A stretch of DNA of 14,279 nucleotides, taken from NCBI GenBank assembly GCA_964501335.1, contig CAZCTC010000120.1:1-14279 (forward strand). Reading direction: 5' to 3'. The notes beneath the pieces are model-generated. The model searched no databases. It was not told where the DNA came from and worked only from the letters and a program-made list of their open reading frames with translations. The position numbers were made by a program, and so were the translations under genes. Below are positions 10,001 through 14,279 of this stretch, in pieces; position 1 is the stretch's first letter, and every line of letters begins with the position of its first letter. The DNA comes from CAZCTC01 sp964501335 (GTDB lineage Bacteria > Chloroflexota > Anaerolineae > B4-G1 > SLSP01).

Positions 10001-10845
10001 GCGCGTTCGGCGGTTCGGCCGATCAGCGGCAGGGAGAGGGTGCGTTCGTTGTTTCCGGGGCGGCCGATCAGGGTGGGGCGGGGATCGGGGAGATAGGAGC
10101 CAACCGGGCTTTCCTTTTTAATCGAAGTATGCCGGGCGATCGAGCGGGCCAGTTTTTGCGTTTCGTCGTCGGGTTCCAGCGCCAGTTCGCGTTGTAAAAC
10201 CTGGCGGCAGATTTCAAACTGACGGAGGGCGGTGGCCGAATTGCCCAGATAGTGATGGAGGCGCATGATTTCCCGGTGAGCGCTCTCTCTCAGGGGATCG
10301 ATCCGGGCCAGCTCTTGCGCGGTTTGCAGGGCCTGTTCATAGCGCAGGGTGGCTTTGAAGGCCACGATCAATGTTTCCAGGGCCTGTAAATAGAGTTCGC
10401 GCAGCCGTTCCCGTTCGATGATCGCCCAATCGTCGTAGTAACCTTCCAGAAGGTCGCCCTGGTAGAGTGCGACGGCCCGGGAGAGCGTTTGAGCGGTTAC
10501 CGACCAGGGGCCTTCGCTTTTGAGCAGCTCTTCAAAATCGACTACATCGATTTGCAGGGAGGTCGGATCGGCCAGCGCGATTTGTTCAGGATCGGTGGTG
10601 AGCAATCCCGGCAGGCTGCGGTTGATGTGCCAGACGGCCTGTCGCAGGGCGCGGCGGGCATCGGCTTCGTTCGATTCCGGACGCAGCTGGCCGATCAAGG
10701 CGGCGCGGGGGAGGGGTTTTCGCCGCAAGAAGAGGCAGGCCAGCAGACGGCGGGCATCGTTCGAGGCGGGCAGCGGGAGTGGGGTGCCGTTTTGATAGAT
10801 GGTGAATGCGCCGAAGAGTTGTACCTGGAATGCGATGACGGTCAT
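7027..10845 (-). CDS. SARP-family transcriptional regulator with AAA-type ATPase, TPR repeats and C-terminal HTH
   Basis: A 1272-residue cytosolic regulator. Residues 5-95 form an OmpR-like winged helix as in Streptomyces antibiotic regulatory proteins; 97-240 is the bacterial transcriptional activator (BTAD) domain. An ATPase follows with Walker A GEAGIGKT (303-310) and Walker B LLLVLDD (418-424), then FHWAD as in MalT/LuxR-type STAND ATPases. Residues about 660-1180 are TPR-like helical repeats, a likely ligand or partner sensor. The tail (1215-1272) has RRRQQLARLLAEAASQG and a second helix-turn-helix (about 1241-1266, PTYRALAAALQVSIRTIAQ) that is not the LuxR type. The ATG start has GGAGGAA 4 nt upstream. 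The gene diverges from the small protein and beta-helix pair, the most obvious candidate targets. Inducer and regulon are unknown. Confidence 0.9.
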   Translation of the reverse strand: MTVIAFQVQLFGAFTIYQNGTPLPLPASNDARRLLACLFLRRKPLPRAALIGQLRPESNEADARRALRQAVWHINRSLPGLLTTDPEQIALADPTSLQIDVVDFEELLKSEGPWSVTAQTLSRAVALYQGDLLEGYYDDWAIIERERLRELYLQALETLIVAFKATLRYEQALQTAQELARIDPLRESAHREIMRLHHYLGNSATALRQFEICRQVLQRELALEPDDETQKLARSIARHTSIKKESPVGSYLPDPRPTLIGRPGNNERTLSLPLIGRTAERAQLLQWLQQNESRNGHLIVLEGEAGIGKTRLLREVAADFEWRGGQLLWGKFSQLETGRPLEALTEALESGLTPLRTEQLQQLLEPVWRQVLYPLLPGLIDTPTQSTALPTLKSEAAQTRLIEGLARLLTAWAEITPLLLVLDDFHWADPDTLEIVLHLAVRLERAGIVLIVSLRTEELHTQPDLRQKLTDFPWSALLGHLNLGRLDEAAIEELVRTCLGGTLAPTFSLRLALETHGNPLFILEILHSLYDEGILRPTADGLWTTPYDLDMDTYELPLPPVVEQVILRRLEQLPSHLRDILERLSVLGGQFDFKLLAGLHWFDLPALLTALQEFLKRRLLVELPHTYQFRHDKIHQVIYEALTPERRRTLHLETAQALELQTPLPIEALAHHFSAGMEWKKAYHYQKLAAEKALTVFIYSQALQHLDLAIQAADQIDPQEAGQFELLSRREAVLEILGRREDQNRDLERLAHLACHDPRRLVQVRQRQAVLMEMLSRFAEGEQLARESLALAQQLGDPETEAMSWIILGEIINLAFDGRLDLAQECYWAAEKLCRDTQNLQLAGEVHMHLGWLKAQPDADLAIEENLKALAIYEQLGDKARMADIYCRLGSVYQNKEGGHQTVEKAYLNALTLARELGYAYVEARALNNLGNIYAEMHIEQALACYEEAGKIFWQLNDHRLAQVVWLNAAQCRLTALGEYEPIPPIIEKALDYLRQHEDAWVRGFVEIIEGLSSRQKQDYPTAHQRLNSAVVRLEALTARWLTGTAYQALAQLDYEMDELDEAWSHLQAAEKLARVENWKPSLVLILANQARICLKKKQWTEAGRLSGEALTDWSDSGTQPWWAPFVRYQALTALGQSDTARPFLEQAQKLLETMLDRLTPEHRRMSLQRRSEHREILAAWQECRPNRVRVTLLREAAPRETIEIEWTPNAPEDRTGTDKIARRRQQLARLLAEAASQGARPTYRALAAALQVSIRTIAQDLAALKKNDLYG

Positions 10846-10849
10846 AATG

Positions 10850-10856
10850 TTCCTCC
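10850..10856 (-). promoter_or_regulatory. Ribosome binding site of the SARP regulator gene
   Basis: The minus strand reads GGAGGAA, four bases, then ATG. It confirms the start at 10845. Confidence 0.65.
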
Positions 10857-10862
10857 GGGGTG

Positions 10863-10891
10863 ATTTTATGTCGGAAATGCGTTCTGGACAA
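10863..10891 (-). promoter_or_regulatory. Probable promoter of the SARP regulator gene
   Basis: On the minus strand TTGTCC (10891-10886) and TAAAAT (10868-10863) are separated by 17 bp. They match consensus at 4 of 6 and 5 of 6 positions. The transcript would begin near 10856, giving a leader only about 11 nt long that starts at the ribosome binding site. The 226-bp divergent gap also holds the hairpin at 10941-10976; no convincing plus-strand promoter was found. Confidence 0.45.
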
Positions 10892-10903
10892 AACCGGGGA
10901 TTT

Positions 10904-10920
10904 AACGCAGAGGCGCAGAG
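10904..10920 (+). repeat. Short direct repeat AACGCAGAGGCGCAGAG
   Basis: GCAGAG occurs twice, 8 bp apart, within this segment. Similar AACGCAGAG-type words are, from memory, common at intergenic repeats in Chloroflexota and cyanobacteria. It lies 20 bp from the hairpin at 10941. Confidence 0.35.
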
Positions 10921-10940
10921 AAAATTTCTTATTTATTTAT

Positions 10941-10976
10941 TTTTTTTCGCGCGCCGTCTGCGGCGCGCGAAAAAAA
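10941..10976. repeat. Bare hairpin of the TCTG family in the divergent promoter region
   Basis: A perfect 16-bp stem (10941-10956 with 10961-10976) encloses TCTG. The arm runs from seven Ts through a CGCGCGCC core, with the mirror As on the other side. The conserved flanks of copies 1-4 are missing. The Ts are on the 5' arm and the As on the 3' arm, the reverse of an intrinsic terminator. Its position between two divergent genes leaves a regulatory role open. Confidence 0.65.
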
Positions 10977-11071
10977 TCGATTTTAAATTGCATGGGGAAA
11001 ACTGGTTGCCGGGGGGCGGCGAAGACAGCGGCGAGACGGCCCCGGGCGAAAATAGGCTCAGGAGTCAAGCT

Positions 11072-11320
11072 ATGAAACAGCGTTTGCCTGTCGTCAATAA
11101 GCATCGTCATGTCTTCGTTTTGCGTATCTGGCAACATGAAGAAACCGCAGACGCCTGGATCAGTGAAGTTCAGGAGGTGAAGACCGGTCTGACCGAATAT
11201 ATCTACGGATTGGAAGCTCTGTTCGATTTTCTAAAACAAAAAATCACGGCTTCGGTTGCAGTCCAACCGCCGGATCCACCGGCGATTCAAATCAACAGGA
11301 GGGAAAACGATGACGATTGA
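11072..11320 (+). CDS. Small conserved-looking protein of unknown function upstream of the beta-helix gene
   Basis: An 82-residue soluble protein without signal peptide. The ATG is preceded by AGGAG with 7 nt spacing, and an in-frame extension further upstream lacks support. The body (about 13-58: FVLRIWQHEE, WISEVQEVKTGLTEYI, ALFDFLKQKI) has the look of a small family I recall from Chloroflexota genomes with a central beta hairpin and an 'LDALIDFL'-like helix; I cannot name a function. The tail is proline-rich, then acidic (ENDDD). The gene overlaps the beta-helix gene by 11 bp and contains that gene's ribosome binding site, so the two are probably translationally coupled. Confidence 0.7.
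   Translation: MKQRLPVVNKHRHVFVLRIWQHEETADAWISEVQEVKTGLTEYIYGLEALFDFLKQKITASVAVQPPDPPAIQINRRENDDD
11297..11303 (+). promoter_or_regulatory. Ribosome binding site deciding the beta-helix start
   Basis: AGGAGGG lies 6 nt before the ATG at 11310, inside the last codons of the small upstream gene. It favours this ATG over one 18 codons upstream (11256) that lacks such a site and would precede the signal peptide with a long basic extension. Confidence 0.7.
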
Positions 11321-13280
11321 GCGACTTTTCCAGATCAGCGATTTCCGGCGGCCGGCGGTTTCGGCTTTTAACCGGCGGTGCAGTCTGATTTTTCTTATCC
11401 TGGTGGTGTTAGCCACCAGCGCTCCCTTTTATTCGGTCAAAGCCGCGCCTGCCGGCACGGTTGTGCGGGGAGATCTGGGGGGAGAAATTACCTGGACCAG
11501 GTTGGGGAGCCCCTATCAGATCGATGTTTCCGTCAATGTCCTCCCGGGGGCCCGGTTGACGATTGAGCCGGGTGTCGTGATCCAGACGGCGGACATCTCT
11601 TCGACCAATTACAATTTCGACGTGGCGGGAACGTTGATCGCTCGGGGAACGGTAACCGAGCCGATCCGGTTTGTGACCACTTCAGAGGGGTGGTCGGGCG
11701 TCAATATTATGGGCACTGTGGAGCACTTCAACACGGGCTCGGTTCTGGAATATGTGATTCTCGATGGGGGTGGGTATGGGGATTCCGGTTCCGGGGCCAA
11801 TCTGCACCTGACGGACAGCGAAGTGACCGTGCGCCATTGCCAGTTCAGCAACAGCAGCGGCGACGGTATTTTGGGGGACAACGGGGGCAGCCGCAGCGTG
11901 GCACATGTTTCGGATTCGAGTTTTACCAACAACCGGGGATATGCCATCAATTTTGAGGATGGGAATGTCAATCCGGTGCTTTCCGACCTGACCGCTACGG
12001 GTAACGGGGCGGGGGTGCTTTACGGCGGAAATTTTGTGGCGATCACCGGGCGGGGAATTTTGACCGGGACGCATACCTGGGAAAAGATGGGTCTGCCTTA
12101 TCTGCTCTACAATCAGATCTCGGTAGAACCGACGGCCACGCTGATCATTTCGCCCGGGGTGCAGATTTACGTCACTCCCGGCAACGATATGCTGGATGTG
12201 GCGGGGCGTTTGATTGCGGAGGGGACGGATCAGCAGGAGATTCATATCGATCCGATCGCGCCGGCCGAGGGGTGGTCGGGCCTTAAGATTGTCGGGGCGG
12301 ATGCCGGGCATCCCAGCCGGGGAACGTCTCTCAACCATGTGGCGATCACAAAAGGGGGCTATGGGGATTCCTGCGATTTGTATTTATACGACGGCGAAGC
12401 GACGGTTTCCAACAGCCATTTTTCAAGCAGTGAGGACAGCGGGGTCTGTCTGGATCGCGGCGCCTGGATTACCATGTCCAATATCCTGCTGACCGACAAT
12501 TTGGGATATGCCATCGATGTCCTCAATCCTGACGCTTATTTTTCGCTTTCGGGGTTGAGCGCTACCGGCAATACAACCGATTCCATTGCGGTGCGGGGTG
12601 GGGGGATCTACGGCCTGCATTCCTGGCCCAATGCCGGGATCGATACCTACGATATCCGTGGAGATCTTACGATTGCGGCCGACGCTGCTGTGAATCTGGC
12701 TCCGGGGTTGAAGATGCGCTTTGAATATGGCCGCAATATCGGAGTGACGGGCGCTTTTACGGCCAACGGGACGGTTGCCGATCCCATTACCTTTACCAGC
12801 GAAATCTCCGGGGCCGGACAATGGGCGGGGATCACTTTTCAAGGGACTTCAGGGCAGCCGGCCGAGGGCTTTTTCCGCTATGTCACACTGGAAAACGGCG
12901 GCTACGGGGGCGGCAGCATGGTCGAAGTTCGCGATGGACGGGCGACCTTTGAAAACTGCATTTTACGCAATTGCAGCGCCGATGCCTTGCATGTGATTTC
13001 CAGTTCGCAGGTTATCCGCACCGGGGCAGCCTTTACGGTGCCTCTTAAAACGGAGATCCATTGGAGCGAACTTTACGATATCGGCGCGGAAGCGGTCAAC
13101 AATGATTCTTTGACCGTGGTGGATGCGACTCATAACTGGTGGGGTGCGGACAGCGGGCCCCAGGCAGAAGACAATCCCAACGGCACCGGCAGTGCGGTGA
13201 GCCTTTTGGTCGATTACCGGCCCTATTTGGGAAGGGCAGGCCTGCGATATTTCTTCTTCCTGCCGATCACGCGGAAATAG
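11310..13280 (+). CDS. Secreted right-handed parallel beta-helix protein, three tandem modules
   Basis: A 656-residue exported protein. A basic start (RRPAVSAFNRR) and hydrophobic stretch (SLIFLILVVLATSAPF) lead to a likely signal peptidase site near residue 46 (SVKA-APAG). The mature part has three related modules of about 180 residues starting near 50, 247 and 430. Each begins with a G-x-L/H-x-W block, continues with a 'v.pgA.L.i.PGv.i' strand and a 'V.G.L.A.GT...pI.F' turn, then EGWSG-like residues (EGWSGVNI, EGWSGLKI, GQWAGITF) and a GGYGD/G loop. This is the pattern of pectate-lyase-like beta-helix repeats. The end has NWWGADSGP...NPNGTG and YRPYL, common at the close of such proteins, then FFFLPITRK, like C-terminal tails of Chloroflexota secreted proteins. 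No catalytic triad was identified, so adhesion or polysaccharide binding is as likely as lyase activity. Confidence 0.85.
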   Translation: MTIERLFQISDFRRPAVSAFNRRCSLIFLILVVLATSAPFYSVKAAPAGTVVRGDLGGEITWTRLGSPYQIDVSVNVLPGARLTIEPGVVIQTADISSTNYNFDVAGTLIARGTVTEPIRFVTTSEGWSGVNIMGTVEHFNTGSVLEYVILDGGGYGDSGSGANLHLTDSEVTVRHCQFSNSSGDGILGDNGGSRSVAHVSDSSFTNNRGYAINFEDGNVNPVLSDLTATGNGAGVLYGGNFVAITGRGILTGTHTWEKMGLPYLLYNQISVEPTATLIISPGVQIYVTPGNDMLDVAGRLIAEGTDQQEIHIDPIAPAEGWSGLKIVGADAGHPSRGTSLNHVAITKGGYGDSCDLYLYDGEATVSNSHFSSSEDSGVCLDRGAWITMSNILLTDNLGYAIDVLNPDAYFSLSGLSATGNTTDSIAVRGGGIYGLHSWPNAGIDTYDIRGDLTIAADAAVNLAPGLKMRFEYGRNIGVTGAFTANGTVADPITFTSEISGAGQWAGITFQGTSGQPAEGFFRYVTLENGGYGGGSMVEVRDGRATFENCILRNCSADALHVISSSQVIRTGAAFTVPLKTEIHWSELYDIGAEAVNNDSLTVVDATHNWWGADSGPQAEDNPNGTGSAVSLLVDYRPYLGRAGLRYFFFLPITRK

Positions 13281-13306
13281 ACTGAAGGCGGAGCAATAAC
13301 AACATA

Positions 13307-13337
13307 GTGGGCACGCGCCTTCGGGCCGCGTGCCTAC
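13307..13337. repeat. Hairpin after the beta-helix gene, at the foreign DNA boundary
   Basis: An 11-bp stem with one G-T pair (13307-13317 with 13327-13337; core GGCACGCG/CGCGTGCC) encloses a 9-nt loop containing TTCGG. It lies 26 bp after the stop codon. No T-run follows, so it is a weak terminator candidate at best. The AT-rich toxin remnant begins just beyond it. Confidence 0.55.
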
Positions 13338-13340
13338 TTT

Positions 13341-13541
13341 GCTGGGGTTAATGTACGGGCAGCTCAAAATTTTCCAGGAACGAATACTCAATCTGGTTAT
13401 TATGAAATAACTCGAAGGATTGGTGATTTTGCCAGGTTTAATCCTGATAATGGCTACTTTGGAGTGGTTACACCTGATGGTATTATTAAAACATTCTTTA
13501 GACCCGGGGGGATGTATCTGCCCAACGGCAATACGTTATGA
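13341..13541 (+). pseudogene. 5'-truncated C-terminal polymorphic-toxin-like fragment
   Basis: The frame is open from 13308 to a TGA at 13539-13541 and encodes about 66 residues from 13341. The homologous-looking part runs from VRAAQNF to GNTL, with YYEITRRIGDFARFNPDNGY (about 13398-13457), FGVVTPDG and IIKTFFRP. This '(r)iG.FaRfnP..gyFGV..pDG.IkTFFRP' layout is typical of the C-terminal ends of secreted polymorphic toxins (RHS/CdiA-type, often BECR-fold RNases); that assignment is from memory. No start codon precedes it in frame, and the upstream carrier and N-terminal half of the toxin domain are missing, so it is a decayed remnant. It is AT-rich and directly precedes a candidate immunity gene. 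Confidence 0.55.
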
Positions 13542-13554
13542 GTCAAATCAACAA

Positions 13555-13959
13555 ATGAATTCTTTTGAATATTTATTAAAAGTTAGAGATGCTCTAATGA
13601 GAGCCGGATGGTTTGGAGATCGTTCTCCGGCAGTTTTGCTTACTTCATGGAAATCTTTTGTTGACTATTGTGAAGAGGGTTATGTTGGTAATATTTACGA
13701 ATATTTTGATGCTATTCGAGTTCGAGAACAAATTGAAGTAATTTTGACGGCACCTGAATTGCAGAATTATGATCAATTAAACGAATACAAGAGATATGTT
13801 CATATTGTTGATGAACAATTTAAGACATTATTACGGTTGGATATAAGCATACCACAGCGTAAGTATTGGTGGGAAAAGGGGGTATTGAAATACGGGGGAG
13901 AAGAATTTGCAAAGGATCTTTTTGATAATTTCGACATTTCAATTGAAGTAATTAAATAG
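13555..13959 (+). CDS. Candidate immunity protein paired with the toxin remnant
   Basis: A 134-residue soluble, acidic-looking protein, mostly helical by eye, with no signal peptide or known motif. Notable segments are LLKVRDALMRAGWFGDRSP (about 7-25), EGYVGNIYEYFDAIRVRE (about 42-59), KYWWEKGVLKYGGEEF and DLFDNFDISIEV. I do not recognise the family; the call comes from its size and its position 13 bp behind the toxin fragment. The ATG at 13555 starts the longest clearly coding-like stretch but has no good ribosome binding site. An ATG at 13538 overlaps the toxin stop (ATGA) but opens only six codons, so a one-base loss may have shifted the original start. GC content is about 28-33% in sampled lines against about 60% in the gene before it, a sign of horizontal transfer. 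Confidence 0.6.
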   Translation: MNSFEYLLKVRDALMRAGWFGDRSPAVLLTSWKSFVDYCEEGYVGNIYEYFDAIRVREQIEVILTAPELQNYDQLNEYKRYVHIVDEQFKTLLRLDISIPQRKYWWEKGVLKYGGEEFAKDLFDNFDISIEVIK

Positions 13960-13976
13960 TTGGAAAGATAAACAAG

Positions 13977-14020
13977 GTTTTCTCGCGCATTCTGATGCGC
14001 GAGAAAACATCAACAAAAAA
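13977..14020 (+). repeat. Partial hairpin element (TCTG loop, short right flank)
   Basis: A perfect 14-bp stem (13977-13990 with 13995-14008) encloses TCTG, followed by CATCAACAAAAAA, which matches the start of the right flank in copies 1-4. The rest of the flank is missing. The core next to the loop (GCGCAT/ATGCGC) is the same as in copies 1 and 3. A run of AAACGT-like words follows at 14019-14038. Confidence 0.65.
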
Positions 14021-14053
14021 CGTGAAACGTAAAACGTAATGATCTGTCGGCTG

Positions 14054-14091
14054 GGGGAATTTGCACGCCTTCCGAGGCGTGCAAATTCCCC
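14054..14091. repeat. Bare 17-bp hairpin with TCCG loop
   Basis: A perfect 17-bp stem (14054-14070 with 14075-14091) encloses TCCG, then TAAAAACAAA follows as in the other family members. It again has Ts on the 5' arm and As on the 3' arm. A further 7-bp hairpin, TCCCCCA (14111-14117) with TGGGGGA (14128-14134), lies just beyond. No gene was found between 13960 and 14279. Confidence 0.6.
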
Positions 14092-14149
14092 TAAAAACAA
14101 ATCCCCCCTTTCCCCCATCTGCGTCTTTGGGGGATAAGAGGGCCAGCGC

Positions 14150-14205
14150 GGGCTATTTTCAGGACAGAAGGCCATGCCGGGGGCGGCACCCCGAAAGATG
14201 AAAAT
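14150..14205 (+). repeat. 56-bp palindromic repeat, copy B
   Basis: It shares 53 of 56 positions with copy A at 170-225, in the same orientation and 13,980 bp away. ATTTTCA (14155-14161) and TGAAAAT (14199-14205) form the outer inverted repeat; the inner hairpin is TGCCG/CGGCA. Differences from copy A lie mainly in the inner loop, consistent with preserved pairing. Confidence 0.8.
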
Positions 14206-14212
14206 TCAGCGG

Positions 14213-14239
14213 AAGTAGACAGCGGCAAGTAGACAGTAG
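14213..14239 (+). repeat. Tandem AAGTAGACAG repeat, second locus
   Basis: AAGTAGACAG starts at 14213 and again at 14227, the same 14-bp period as at 4567-4593. It follows directly on the 56-bp repeat. Confidence 0.6.
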
Positions 14240-14279
14240 TAGGACAATGGCAGATTAGGAAGGGTCTCTTGTATGCCCT

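Noticed and set aside
9265..10197. Plus-strand 310-codon frame antisense to the ATPase part of the SARP regulator
   Set aside because: It is biased in Q, G and F with no motifs, and lies opposite the Walker A and B sequences.
11256..11309. Upstream ATG for the beta-helix protein
   Set aside because: It would add 18 mostly basic residues before the signal peptide, and the strong AGGAGGG site belongs to the ATG at 11310.
13420..13554. Upstream TTG extension of the immunity candidate
   Set aside because: The extension reads through the toxin fragment in the wrong frame and gives a hydrophobic, non-native-looking peptide. The toxin frame over the same bases has a coherent protein pattern.
13939..14175. 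Minus-strand 78-codon frame over the right-hand repeats
   Set aside because: It is composed almost wholly of hairpin and palindromic repeat sequence with no ribosome binding site or recognisable protein pattern.

Overview
The window looks like a bacterial chromosome segment, most likely from the Chloroflexota (Anaerolineae-like). The evidence is indirect: a very large SARP-ATPase-TPR regulator, a GT39-like membrane glycosyltransferase with a beta-sandwich tail of a kind I associate with that phylum, a secreted beta-helix protein ending in a '(F)LPI-R-K' tail, TTG start codons, and many intergenic palindromic repeats. No rRNA, tRNA, CRISPR array, transposase or integrase is visible. Coding DNA is GC-rich (about 60% in a sampled line), except for one AT-rich patch near the right end (about 28-33% in two sampled lines).

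Layout. 1-351 is gene-free and packed with palindromic repeats. 352-4457 (minus) is a likely two-gene operon: a membrane hybrid histidine kinase (7TM, PAS, HisKA, HATPase, REC, REC, HPt), then 23 bp downstream a full-length bacterial homologue of Suppressor of fused (SUFU). Both start at TTG behind a good ribosome binding site, and a sigma70-like promoter precedes the kinase. 4458-4935 is a repeat region with two tandem hairpin elements that look like intrinsic terminators for the next gene. 4936-6852 (minus) is the glycosyltransferase, with a TATAAT box placed for a leaderless transcript. 6890-7014 holds an inverted copy of the hairpin element. 7027-10845 (minus) is a 1272-residue SARP-family regulator. 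Diverging from it, 11072-13280 (plus) holds a small 82-residue protein whose end overlaps the start of a secreted three-module right-handed beta-helix protein; the two are probably translationally coupled. 13341-13959 (plus) is AT-rich foreign DNA: a 5'-truncated tail of a polymorphic-toxin-like domain without a start codon, followed by an apparently intact candidate immunity gene. 13960-14279 is again gene-free and repeat-rich.

How the parts may work together. The kinase and the SUFU protein are candidates for one signalling unit. The SARP regulator may control its divergent neighbours (small protein plus beta-helix protein); this rests on arrangement only. The toxin-immunity remnant looks like an acquired cassette.

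The most unusual structure is a family of intergenic elements of about 115-140 bp (four copies, plus three bare hairpins). Flanks and tetraloop are conserved, but the 14-17 bp stem differs in every copy while staying perfectly paired. A separate 56-bp palindromic element occurs at both ends of the window with 53 of 56 identical positions.
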